Assembly (NCBI GenBank): GCA_007130355.1 | Contig: SLSQ01000301.1 | Coordinates: forward strand, 1 to 6,447 | DNA: 6,447 bases | Source: Trueperaceae bacterium | GTDB lineage: Bacteria; Deinococcota; Deinococci; Deinococcales; Trueperaceae | Direction: 5' to 3' | Shown: piece by piece, positions 1 to 6,395 of the stretch | Layout: the number at the start of each line of letters is the position of its first letter | Position numbering within the stretch: the stretch's first letter is position 1 | The notes under the pieces: generated by a model | The model's input: the letters and a program-made list of their open reading frames with translations, nothing else | Databases searched by the model: none | Told to the model about the DNA's origin: nothing | Made by a program: the position numbers and the translations under genes

Positions 1-615
1 ATCGGCGTGAACGTCGACCGCTACCAGCAGGCGTTCGGCGACAAGCCGCTTCCCGAAACGTGGGAGGACCTCGCCGACCCCGAGTTCGCGGGCGAGATCG
101 TGATCACCGATCCGGTCGCTTCGTCGACGGCGTACCTGTTCGTGCAGACCCAGCTGCAGCGTCTCGGGTGGGACGACGGCTGGGCGTACCTCGAGCGGCT
201 GGCTCCGCTCGTCGGTCAGTTCCCGTCCAGCGGTGCCGCTCCCCCGCGCATGGTCGGGGCCGGCGAGTACGCCCTGGGCGTCGCCTTCGTGCACTCGCTC
301 AGCCGCAACATCGAACAGGGCTTCCCCGTCTCCCTGATCGTCCCGCCGAGCACCGGGGGCGACATCGGCTCGGTGTCGATCGTCCGGGACGGGCCGAACC
401 CGGAGAACGCGCGCCGGTTCGTGGACTTCATGATGTCCGTCGAGGCCCAGCAGGCGTTCACCGACCAGTCGCTCACCACGCCCCTCAATCCCGGCGTGGA
501 TCTCCCGAGCGCAGCGGTCGCGCGGGACCAGATCGACATGATCGAGTACGACGCGGCGCTAGCCGGCGAGCAGCGCGAAGAAACCCTCATGATGTGGACC
601 GAAATCGTCGATTGA
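1..615 (+). CDS. ABC transporter substrate-binding protein, Fbp/Afu/phosphonate-type, C-terminal part (5' end outside window)
   Basis: This is the extracytoplasmic binding protein of the importer encoded downstream; it would capture the solute and deliver it to the permease. The reading frame is open from the first base, and 204 residues remain before TGA. The family is usually about 330-380 residues, so the signal peptide and most of lobe 1 are missing. The recognisable family segments, numbered from the first codon in the window, are PETWEDLADPEFAGEIV (18-34), DPVASSTAYLF (38-48), PRMVGAGEYALGVAF (82-96) and GDIGSVSIVRDGPNPENA (120-137). Iron-binding relatives carry a tyrosine pair after the GEYALG-like segment. 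Here AFVHS is found instead, with His98 followed 23 residues later by Asp121. That favours a non-iron ligand such as a sugar phosphate or phosphonate, but this is inference. The gene is first of three in an apparent operon. Confidence 0.94.
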   Translation: MGVNVDRYQQAFGDKPLPETWEDLADPEFAGEIVITDPVASSTAYLFVQTQLQRLGWDDGWAYLERLAPLVGQFPSSGAAPPRMVGAGEYALGVAFVHSLSRNIEQGFPVSLIVPPSTGGDIGSVSIVRDGPNPENARRFVDFMMSVEAQQAFTDQSLTTPLNPGVDLPSAAVARDQIDMIEYDAALAGEQREETLMMWTEIVD

Positions 616-620
616 GTCCG

Positions 621-646
621 GACGGTGACGCCGCAGGCGCACCGTC
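621..646 (+). promoter_or_regulatory. Intercistronic RNA hairpin between binding protein and permease genes
   Basis: The arms GACGGTG (621-627) and CACCGTC (640-646) pair perfectly. Inside them CGCC (629-632) pairs with GGCG (636-639) around the loop GCA, with one bulged A at 628. This gives 11 base pairs, almost all G-C. No T-run follows, so it is not a classical terminator. Hairpins in this position in ABC operons, as known for malE-malF, can protect the upstream binding-protein message from 3' decay or cause partial termination. It ends 7 nt before the permease ATG and occupies the place where a ribosome site would be. Confidence 0.6.
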
Positions 647-653
647 GTAACGA

Positions 654-2345
654 ATGCGCGCGCGCTCTTCCATGACCCTTCGTCAGGTGCCCGTCCTCGG
701 GCACCTGATCGTTCAGTCGCAGGTCGCGGCCGACCTGTGGCGCCGCGACAAGGGGCTCGGCATCGGGCTCTTGATCGTCGTCGCGCTGCTCGTGCTGTTC
801 GTCGCCTATCCGCTGCTGGTGGTAGGGGCCGCACCCGCCGTGAGCGACTGGGTCCGTGGAGCGACGACCGGTCGCTGGCGCACGACCATGGGCAACACCC
901 TGTTCATGGCGCTGTTGTCGACGCTCTCGAGCGTGACGATCGGATTCCTGTACGCCTACGCGGTGACCAAGGTGCGGATCCCGGGCGCGGCGTTCTTCCG
1001 CCTGGTGCCGCTGCTCCCGCTGATCACCCCTCCGTTCGTCAGCGGCCTGGCGTTCATCCTCCTGTTCGGGCGCCGTGGCCTGGTGACGCACCAGGTTCTG
1101 GGCCTCAACACGGACATCTACGGCTGGCACGGACTCTGGTTGGCGCAGACCGTATCGTTCTTCCCGATCGCCTTCCTCGCGATCAGCGGCGTCCTCCGGT
1201 CGATCAACCCGAACCTGGAACGGGCGTCCCAGAGCCTCGGAGCCGGCGGCTGGACCCGCTTCCGCACCGTCGTCCTGCCCCTCGCCACGCCCGGCATCGC
1301 CGCCGCCTCGCTGCTGGTCGCGATCGCCGTCCTGGGCGACTTCGGCAACCCGATGCTGATCGCGGGCCGGTTCCGCGTCCTGGCGACGGAGGCGTACCTG
1401 CAGGTCTCCGGCTGGGCCGACCTGCGGATGGGGGCGGTCCTCGGCCTGGCGCTGCTGGTTCCGGCGCTGGTGTTCTTCATGCTGCAACGGTGGCTGCAGG
1501 GCACGTCGACCGCCCGGTACGTCACCGTCGGAGGGCGCGGATCGAGGCTCGAGGCGGAACCGGCGCCGCCCCTCGTCCGCTGGGGCCTGTTCGCCTTCTG
1601 CGCCTTCATCGCCGTGTTCATGCTCGCGAAGTACGTAGTGATCCTGATCGGAGCGTTCACGCCGGTCTGGGGCGTCGACTTCTCGTTCACGCTCGAGAAC
1701 TTCACGCGCACGCTGGTGCGTTCCGGCGAACTGTGGAACAGCCTGCGTTTCGCCGGCCTCGCGGCGCTGATCTGCGCCGCCCTGTCGACGGTGGCGGCGT
1801 ACCTCGTGGTCCGGATCCGGATCCCCTTCGCGCGCGAGCTCGATCTGCTCGCCCTCCTCCCCGCCGCGATCCCCGGGACGCTGCTGGGCATCGCCTACGT
1901 CCTGGCCTTCAACACCCCGCCGCTCGCCCTGACCGGAACGGGCACGATCATCGTGCTGAGCATGGTGTTCATGTTCCTGCCCGTCGGGTACCGCATCTGC
2001 GTCGCGACCCTCCAGCAGCTGGCACCGTCGATCCAGGAGAGCGCCGCGGACATGGGCGCCTCGGGCCTCCGCACCTTCGTCGACGTCATCCTGCCGCTGA
2101 TCGCCACCTCCTTCTCGGCCGCGCTGGTCTACTGCTTCGTGAAGGCGATCGGTACCCTCAGCGCCGTGATCTTCCTGATCTCGCACGGCACCGTGGTCGC
2201 GTCCGCCTCGATCCTGAACCTCGCCGAACAGGGCTACTGGGGCTTGGCCGCGGCCCTGTCCACCTCGCTGATCTTCATCGCCATCGCCGCGCTGGCGTTC
2301 GCTCGCGTCGCGTTCGGCAAACGCTTCGCCCTCTTCGACGTCTAG
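654..2345 (+). CDS. ABC transporter permease, two fused transmembrane halves (FbpB/AfuB-like)
   Basis: This inner-membrane channel subunit takes substrate from the binding protein and is driven by the downstream ATPase. It has 563 residues in two homologous halves, each with about six hydrophobic segments. The first half spans roughly 36-57, 83-105, 117-138, 160-182, 213-229 and 258-278. The second spans roughly 311-335, 364-387, 396-419, 430-450, 483-510 and 527-552. Each half has the EAA loop that contacts the ATPase: residues 189-209 (ERASQSLG ... VVLP) and 462-481 (ESAADMG ... VILP). The linker carries RYVTVGGRG (288-296), as in Fbp-type permeases. A TAA at 648-650 in frame means the start cannot lie further upstream. 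ATG at 654 is chosen; ATG at 672 and GTG at 687 are alternatives. None has a visible Shine-Dalgarno. The gap to the binding-protein gene is 38 nt. Confidence 0.96.
   Translation: MRARSSMTLRQVPVLGHLIVQSQVAADLWRRDKGLGIGLLIVVALLVLFVAYPLLVVGAAPAVSDWVRGATTGRWRTTMGNTLFMALLSTLSSVTIGFLYAYAVTKVRIPGAAFFRLVPLLPLITPPFVSGLAFILLFGRRGLVTHQVLGLNTDIYGWHGLWLAQTVSFFPIAFLAISGVLRSINPNLERASQSLGAGGWTRFRTVVLPLATPGIAAASLLVAIAVLGDFGNPMLIAGRFRVLATEAYLQVSGWADLRMGAVLGLALLVPALVFFMLQRWLQGTSTARYVTVGGRGSRLEAEPAPPLVRWGLFAFCAFIAVFMLAKYVVILIGAFTPVWGVDFSFTLENFTRTLVRSGELWNSLRFAGLAALICAALSTVAAYLVVRIRIPFARELDLLALLPAAIPGTLLGIAYVLAFNTPPLALTGTGTIIVLSMVFMFLPVGYRICVATLQQLAPSIQESAADMGASGLRTFVDVILPLIATSFSAALVYCFVKAIGTLSAVIFLISHGTVVASASILNLAEQGYWGLAAALSTSLIFIAIAALAFARVAFGKRFALFDV
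683..708 (+). promoter_or_regulatory. Perfect 11-bp hairpin just inside the permease gene
   Basis: The arms TCAGGTGCCCG (683-693) and CGGGCACCTGA (698-708) are exact inverted copies around the loop TCCT. The structure lies 27 nt after the permease ATG and covers codons for QVPVLGHL. No clear T-run follows. Together with the hairpin at 621-646 it brackets the start codon, so it may influence ribosome loading, RNA processing or partial termination. A chance origin cannot be excluded in GC-rich coding DNA. Confidence 0.5.
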
Positions 2346-2358
2346 ACGGGACCCGCAC

Positions 2359-3585
2359 ATGGCACGTACGCATGCACCACGAGACGGCTTCACCGCGACC
2401 GACGGCGGTGCGCACGTCGAGCTTCGCGGCGTGTCCAAGAGGTTCGGCGAGGCGCTGGCCGTCGACGATCTCACGCTGGACATCGAGAAGGGAAGCTTCA
2501 CGACCCTGCTCGGTCCCAGCGGCTGCGGGAAGACGACGACGCTCCGCATGCTCGCGGGGTTCTTCGATCCGGACGAGGGCGACATCCTCGTGGCCGGTCG
2601 GAGCCAGAAGGGCATTCCGCCCCACCGACGCAACGTGTCGATCGTGTTCCAGGACTACGCGCTGTTCCCGCACATGACCGTCCGTCAGAACGTCGGGTAC
2701 GGACTGAAGCTACGGCGCCTCGGGCGTGCGGAGCGCGAGGACCGTGTGGACCGCGTCCTACGGATGCTCGGGCTGCAGCCGTACGGAGGCCGCCACCCGC
2801 ATGAGCTCAGCGGGGGCCAGCAGCAACGGGTCGCCCTCGGTCGCTCGATCGTGATGGAGCCGGACGTACTGCTCATGGACGAACCGCTCAGCAACCTCGA
2901 CGCGAAGCTGCGCGTCCGCGTCCGCGCCGAACTCAAGGAGATCCAACGGACGCTCGGGATCACCACCGTCTACGTGACCCACGACCAGGACGAAGCGCTC
3001 AGCATGTCCGACCGCGTCGCCGTGTTGTCGGACGGACGGCTTCAGCAGGTGAGCGACCCGTGGACGCTCTACCACGCCCCTCGCAACGCGTTCGTCGCCG
3101 ACTTCGTCGGGCACGCGAACTTCCTTCCCGTGCAGGTCGAGCGGCGCGAGGGCGAGAGGACGGTCGTCACGGTGCACGGTCGCTCGCTCGTCTGCCACGA
3201 TCCCCACGGCGTCGGCACGAGCGGCGCGGAAGCGGTGGCGATGATCCGGCCCGAGTGGCTGGAGGTGGTCCCCGCCGCGGGACGCGATCCTCAGGACGAC
3301 GGCTCGGGTCGGACGTTCGACGGCACGGTCCGGACGTCGACCTTCCTCGGCTCGTTCGCCCGCGTCTGGCTGGACGTCGACGGCCTGGAACGCCCGCTGG
3401 TGCTGGACGTCTCGGCCTCCTCGTCGACGTCGCTCGAGTCGGGGCGGCCGATGACCGTACGCGTTCCCGACGGTCGCCCGGTGGTGCTGGCCGAAGCGCC
3501 CAGCGACGTCGGCGCCTTCGGCCCCGACCTGCCGCGACGCGACGCGGCGCAGGCGGTGCGGGCGACGCACGGAACTACGGCGTAG
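2359..3585 (+). CDS. ABC transporter ATP-binding protein with TOBE-like C-terminal domain (FbpC/PotA-like)
   Basis: This cytoplasmic ATPase dimerises on the permease EAA loops and powers import. All the motifs of an active nucleotide-binding domain are present in 408 residues: Walker A GPSGCGKT (52-59), Q-loop Gln98 in VFQDYALFPHMTV, signature LSGGQ (150-154), Walker B LLMDEP (171-176), D-loop SNLD (178-181) and switch His208 in VTHDQDEA. The segment after about residue 245 (ADFVGHANFLP, then AMIRPEWLEV and GTVRTSTFLGSFARVWLDV) is a TOBE/MOBE-type regulatory domain typical of the Fe, sugar and polyamine importers. The last 25 residues are a nondescript tail. ATG at 2359 follows the permease stop by 13 nt. 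The only ribosome-site candidate is the weak ACGGGA before it, so translation is probably coupled to the permease. The sequence alone does not identify the substrate. Confidence 0.97.
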   Translation: MARTHAPRDGFTATDGGAHVELRGVSKRFGEALAVDDLTLDIEKGSFTTLLGPSGCGKTTTLRMLAGFFDPDEGDILVAGRSQKGIPPHRRNVSIVFQDYALFPHMTVRQNVGYGLKLRRLGRAEREDRVDRVLRMLGLQPYGGRHPHELSGGQQQRVALGRSIVMEPDVLLMDEPLSNLDAKLRVRVRAELKEIQRTLGITTVYVTHDQDEALSMSDRVAVLSDGRLQQVSDPWTLYHAPRNAFVADFVGHANFLPVQVERREGERTVVTVHGRSLVCHDPHGVGTSGAEAVAMIRPEWLEVVPAAGRDPQDDGSGRTFDGTVRTSTFLGSFARVWLDVDGLERPLVLDVSASSSTSLESGRPMTVRVPDGRPVVLAEAPSDVGAFGPDLPRRDAAQAVRATHGTTA

Positions 3586-3595
3586 CGTTCGCGCC

Positions 3596-3654
3596 CGCGT
3601 CGTGCGCGGCGCGCACGGACGCGCCGGGCCCGGGGTGCGTCGCGTCCGGCGCGT
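3596..3654. terminator. GC-rich hairpins in the convergent gap, probable terminator region
   Basis: Ten nt after the ATPase stop, CGCGT plus CGTGCGC (3596-3607) pairs with GCGCACG (3611-3617) and ACGCG (3619-3623), with one bulged G and loop GGC. That is 12 base pairs. A second stem, ACGCGCCGG (3619-3627) with CCGGCGCGT (3646-3654), shares bases with the first, so the two exclude each other. Neither has a T-run. The position between two converging genes suggests bidirectional termination, but the lack of a U-tract leaves this as inference. Confidence 0.45.
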
Positions 3655-3712
3655 TCACGGAAGCGGCGACGGCCGCACCGGCACCCACCGCAGGAATGCC
3701 CCCTGTCGCGGT

Positions 3713-5200
3713 CTACGTCCTGGCCGTTCCTGCGTCCGCACCACCGTGCACGACCCCGCGCAGCGCCTCCCGCAACGCACCCGCACACGCCGGATCGAAC
3801 GCCGTCCCCGCCTCGCGCTCGATGTGCGAGATCGCGCGCTCGGCGCACCACGCCGTCCGGTAGGAACGGTCGGAGGTGAGCGCATCGAAGACGTCCGCTA
3901 CGGCCAGCACCCGGGCGAGGCGGGGGATCGCCGCGCCCTTCAGCCCGTCCGGGTACCCGCCTCCGTCCCATCGCTCGTGATGGTGGCGGATGATCTCCAA
4001 CTCCGGTCGGTGCATGCCGAGCGCCTGGCCGATCCGCACGCCCGCCACCGGGTGCTGGCGGACCCGCTCGAACTCGTCGTCATCGAGTCGCCCCGGCTTG
4101 TTGAGGACCGCGTCCGGCACCTCGATCTTACCGACGTCGTGCACGACGCCCGCTTGCGCCAGCGCGCGCAGCGAGTCCGGTCCCAGCGACAGGACGCGCC
4201 CGATCCGGACCGCGTGGTCGGCCACGCGCAGCATGTGCCCGCCGGTGTAGCGGTCCCGGGCCTCGGTCGCCACCACCAACGCCCGCACCTCGGGCCTCAA
4301 TCCGTACGAAAGGCGCCGCTCGGCATCGTCGCTCAGCAGCGCCCCCAACGCCGACGTCGCCTTGCCGGCCTGCATCTGCCGCGCGACGGTCGCCAGCACC
4401 GCCGCCACCGCCGCCAGCAACACCGCGTGGTACAGCCACCAGCTCAGCTGGTAGACCTCGCCGAGGATCATGATCAGCTGCGTGACCGCGATCCAGCCCA
4501 CGACGTACAGCATCACCAGATGGAGTCCCGACCGGGAGAGGCGATACCCCTCCAAGAACCGCGCCCCGGCGGGCGCCAGCAGGAGGAACACGCCGGCCGT
4601 CGTCGCCCACCGCAGCGGATCCTGGTCCACGGGAACGAAGCTCGCCCACTCGGGCCGTACGAGCCCGATCACGACGGCGGCGACCAGGACGCCGGTCCAG
4701 CCTGCCAACAGTCCCCCCAACGGCATCCGCTCGTCCGCCGGGCGAAGGTACGCGGCGGCGAACATCCAGGCCGCCAACGACGCCACCGACAGCTGCGCCG
4801 CGACCGCGACGACGGTGCTCGACCCGGACCCGGCCGGATCCTCGCTCGGCCCCGCCCCGTAGCCGTACGCACCGCCCGCATGCCCGGCACCGTCGACGGC
4901 CGACGCCGCTTCGATCAGGTACCCGGGCGTCGCCAACCCGTGCAGCGCGAAGAACCCTCCGAGCCCGGCGAAGCCGGCGCCGAGGAAGACGATCCTCGCG
5001 TCGCGGGCACGCACCCCGACGACGCCCACGAGCAATGCCAGGACGAACGCCAGCAGCGAGGTGCCCGACACGACCCAGAAGTGGAATCCCGGCGCGGGTA
5101 GGCGCGGGTCCAGGTTGGGCGACGCATGGAGCACCAGGAACAGCCCCAGCGCCGCGAGCGAACTCGAGACCGGCCCCAGAAGGGCGCGAAGCGAACCCAT
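3713..5200 (-). CDS. Membrane-anchored HD-GYP domain cyclic dinucleotide phosphodiesterase
   Basis: This is a predicted inner-membrane enzyme that hydrolyses cyclic di-GMP (some HD-GYP proteins act on 3',3'-cGAMP). It has 495 residues. Residues 1-278 hold about eight hydrophobic segments (near 10-25, 39-63, 69-91, 127-151, 163-183, 198-214, 226-249 and 254-275), with a Gly/Ala/Ser-rich loop at about 100-128. I recognise no named sensor domain there. The HD-GYP domain covers about 300-480. Its predicted metal ligands are all present: His322 in TGGH, HD 354-355 with Lys358 (HDVGK), His383 in RQHP, His407-His408 in HHERWDGGGYP, and Asp436 in ADVFDALTSDR. The GYP signature is intact at 415-417. 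Tyr318 sits where three-metal members have Glu, so a two-metal site is predicted. No GGDEF, EAL or receiver domain is attached. It converges with the importer operon and lies 117 nt after the dehydrogenase gene. Confidence 0.95.
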   Translation of the reverse strand: MGSLRALLGPVSSSLAALGLFLVLHASPNLDPRLPAPGFHFWVVSGTSLLAFVLALLVGVVGVRARDARIVFLGAGFAGLGGFFALHGLATPGYLIEAASAVDGAGHAGGAYGYGAGPSEDPAGSGSSTVVAVAAQLSVASLAAWMFAAAYLRPADERMPLGGLLAGWTGVLVAAVVIGLVRPEWASFVPVDQDPLRWATTAGVFLLLAPAGARFLEGYRLSRSGLHLVMLYVVGWIAVTQLIMILGEVYQLSWWLYHAVLLAAVAAVLATVARQMQAGKATSALGALLSDDAERRLSYGLRPEVRALVVATEARDRYTGGHMLRVADHAVRIGRVLSLGPDSLRALAQAGVVHDVGKIEVPDAVLNKPGRLDDDEFERVRQHPVAGVRIGQALGMHRPELEIIRHHHERWDGGGYPDGLKGAAIPRLARVLAVADVFDALTSDRSYRTAWCAERAISHIEREAGTAFDPACAGALREALRGVVHGGADAGTART

Positions 5201-5208
5201 CGGTTCGG

Positions 5209-5214
5209 AGTATA
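5209..5214 (-). promoter_or_regulatory. Putative -10 element of a leaderless promoter for the HD-GYP gene
   Basis: On the minus strand TATACT ends 8 nt before the ATG at 5200, in otherwise very GC-rich sequence. The usual distance from a -10 to the transcription start would put +1 at or almost at the start codon. No Shine-Dalgarno is visible in the intervening CCGAACCG, which agrees with a leaderless transcript. No good -35 is seen; the bases 17 nt upstream of it read AAAAGC. Leaderless genes with only a -10 are common in Actinomycetota and Deinococcota. Confidence 0.45.
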
Positions 5215-5261
5215 GCGGGCGTTCCTGGGGCGCTTTTCCGAGCGAAGCGAAGCGCGCGGGG

Positions 5262-5277
5262 TCGGAGGGACCTCCGA
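5262..5277 (-). terminator. Small inverted repeat after the dehydrogenase gene, weak terminator candidate
   Basis: TCGGAG (5262-5267) pairs with CTCCGA (5272-5277) around a 4-nt loop, about 40 nt past the dehydrogenase stop. A second possible stem is GCGCTT (5230-5235) with AAGCGC (5250-5255). Neither is followed by a T-run. This gap also carries the HD-GYP promoter candidate, so some separation of the two transcripts is plausible, but the hairpin alone is weak support. Confidence 0.25.
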
Positions 5278-5317
5278 GGTGCGCCCGAACGTCGAGCGTG
5301 CGACCGATCGTCGGCCG

Positions 5318-6298
5318 CTAGTAGCCGAGCTCGTGCTGGACCGGCGTGCGCAGCGACCCGTCCTCCGCCAGCGCGCGCACGTTCGTCCCGAAGACCTCGA
5401 CCGCCTTGCGCATGTACGTCGGCGTCGATCCCGACACGTGCGGCGTGATCAGGACGTTCTCCATGGCCCACAGCGGCGACGAGGCCGGAAGCGGCTCCTC
5501 GTCGAACACGTCCAGGACCGCGCCTCGGAGGCGCCCTGCACGCAACGCCTCCGTGAGCGCCGCCTCGTCGACCACCTGCCCGCGCCCGACGTTCACGAAC
5601 ACCGCACCGGGCTTCGTCGCCTCGATCGCACGCCGGTCGACGAGGCCGCGTGTGCTCGGCGTGAGCGGCAGGATCACGGCGACGACGTCCGCTGCGGCCA
5701 TCACCTCGCGGGTCCCGTCGGGACCCACCACCCGGTCCACGCCGTCCACGGCGCACGGGTGCCGCTTCGAGCCGATCACGCGCATGTCGAACGCCTTCGC
5801 CTTGCGCGCGAGCGCCGTCCCGATCGTGCCGAGACCGACGATGCCGAGCGTCGCCCCTTCGAGGCCGCCCATCTCGGCGCGCTGCCACTCGCCCCGACGT
5901 TGCTGCGCCGCGAAGCGGTCGAAGCCCTTCGTGAAGTACAGCGCCGCTCCGATGACGAACTCGGGAATGGAGGCGGCGTGCACGCCGCTCGACTTGCTCA
6001 CGCGCAGCCGGTCGAACGGCAGGTCCAGCTCGAGCAACCGGTCGGCACCCGCGGAGATCAGGTGGATCCAGCGGATGCTCGGCCGCGCTCGGACCAGGTC
6101 CGCGATCCAAGGCTGAGCGTTGCCGAAGATCGCGTCCGGACTCGGCACGGACAGGGCCTCGGCGAGCGACCGTGCCACGTCGACCTGCACGCCAGGAACC
6201 TGCTCGGCCATCCAGGCACGGAGTTCGTCGATCCGATCGACGATCTCCGAGTGCTCCGAGGCGATCAGAACGCGTTCGACGATGATCGGTTCGCTCAC
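5318..6298 (-). CDS. D-isomer-specific 2-hydroxyacid dehydrogenase family protein
   Basis: This is a soluble oxidoreductase that interconverts a 2-keto acid and a D-2-hydroxy acid using NAD(P)H; the substrate is unknown. From the GTG at 6298 it has 326 residues, normal for the family. The catalytic domain begins at the N-terminus with WIHLISAGADRLL (77-89) and SSGVHAASIPEFVIG (103-117). The Rossmann motif is GLGTIG (155-160). The catalytic residues are Arg239 (VGRG), Glu268 (DEEP) and His287 (TPHVSG). The C-terminus closes with VQHELGY, typical of the family. After the second Rossmann strand the sequence is GSKRH (176-180) without an acidic residue, which suggests NADP(H). The start is chosen because AAAGGA lies 6 nt upstream and family homology begins there. 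The frame is open to 6445, but the extra 49 residues are Arg-rich and run through repeats. Related enzymes include glyoxylate/hydroxypyruvate reductases. Confidence 0.93.
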   Translation of the reverse strand: MSEPIIVERVLIASEHSEIVDRIDELRAWMAEQVPGVQVDVARSLAEALSVPSPDAIFGNAQPWIADLVRARPSIRWIHLISAGADRLLELDLPFDRLRVSKSSGVHAASIPEFVIGAALYFTKGFDRFAAQQRRGEWQRAEMGGLEGATLGIVGLGTIGTALARKAKAFDMRVIGSKRHPCAVDGVDRVVGPDGTREVMAAADVVAVILPLTPSTRGLVDRRAIEATKPGAVFVNVGRGQVVDEAALTEALRAGRLRGAVLDVFDEEPLPASSPLWAMENVLITPHVSGSTPTYMRKAVEVFGTNVRALAEDGSLRTPVQHELGY

Positions 6299-6304
6299 GG
6301 GGGA

Positions 6305-6310
6305 TCCTTT
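6305..6310 (-). promoter_or_regulatory. Shine-Dalgarno AAAGGA deciding the dehydrogenase start
   Basis: On the minus strand AAAGGA is separated by 6 nt (TCCCCC) from the GTG at 6298. It is the clearest ribosome site in the window and supports that GTG over the in-frame ATG at 6445, which has too little visible upstream sequence to judge. Confidence 0.65.
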
Positions 6311-6330
6311 CGACGACGGTGCGGGCCGAC

Positions 6331-6366
6331 GGGTCGAGCGGCGGGTCGAGCGGCGGATCGAGCGAC
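6331..6366. repeat. Three tandem copies of a 12-bp repeat upstream of the dehydrogenase gene
   Basis: GGGTCGAGCGGC occurs at 6331-6342 and again, identically, at 6343-6354. The third copy at 6355-6366 is GGATCGAGCGAC, with two differences. The core TCGAGC recurs exactly every 12 bp. An inverted core, GCTCGA, lies at 6388-6393. The third copy overlaps the left arm of the adjacent palindrome. The array begins 33 bp upstream of the GTG. It could be a set of protein-binding sites, a replication-slippage product or part of a structured leader; the sequence does not decide. Confidence 0.8.
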
Positions 6367-6395
6367 GCGCTGCGCAGCGCGTCGCCTGCTCGATC
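6356..6395. repeat. Perfect 24-bp palindrome (6362-6385) inside a larger inverted repeat
   Basis: Bases 6362-6385 are their own reverse complement; the left half reads GCGACGCGCTGC. As RNA this would be a 10-bp stem with a GCGC loop. Outer arms GATCGAGC (6356-6363) and GCTCGATC (6388-6395) can extend it, with four unpaired bases (6384-6387) on one side. No T-run follows on either strand, so it is not a standard terminator. It lies 64-87 bp before the dehydrogenase GTG, so operator, leader hairpin and terminator of an upstream gene are all possible. Confidence 0.75.

Noticed and set aside
1810..1821. 12-bp palindrome TCCGGATCCGGA
   Set aside because: It is inside the permease gene, where it encodes part of the VVRIRIP segment, and has no associated repeat or regulatory context.
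216..2633. Long minus-strand open frame (about 805 codons) opposite the importer operon
   Set aside because: It lies opposite the well-supported binding protein, permease and ATPase genes, is extremely rich in Arg, Gln, Asp and Glu, and shows no domain. Long antisense frames are expected in GC-rich coding DNA.
737..2677. Second long plus-strand frame (about 646 codons) through the permease gene
   Set aside because: It is a +1 shadow of a clear permease with two EAA loops. The composition is Arg/Pro/Gly-rich and there are no hydrophobic segments.
3602..5101. Plus-strand frame (about 499 codons) opposite the HD-GYP gene
   Set aside because: The opposite strand encodes every HD-GYP ligand in order, while this frame is a low-complexity Arg/Gln/His-rich antisense reading.
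5710..5726. 7-bp hairpin GGGTCCC/GGGACCC with a 3-nt loop
   Set aside because: It lies deep inside the dehydrogenase coding sequence with no nearby start, stop or T-run; short stems like this are expected by chance in GC-rich DNA.
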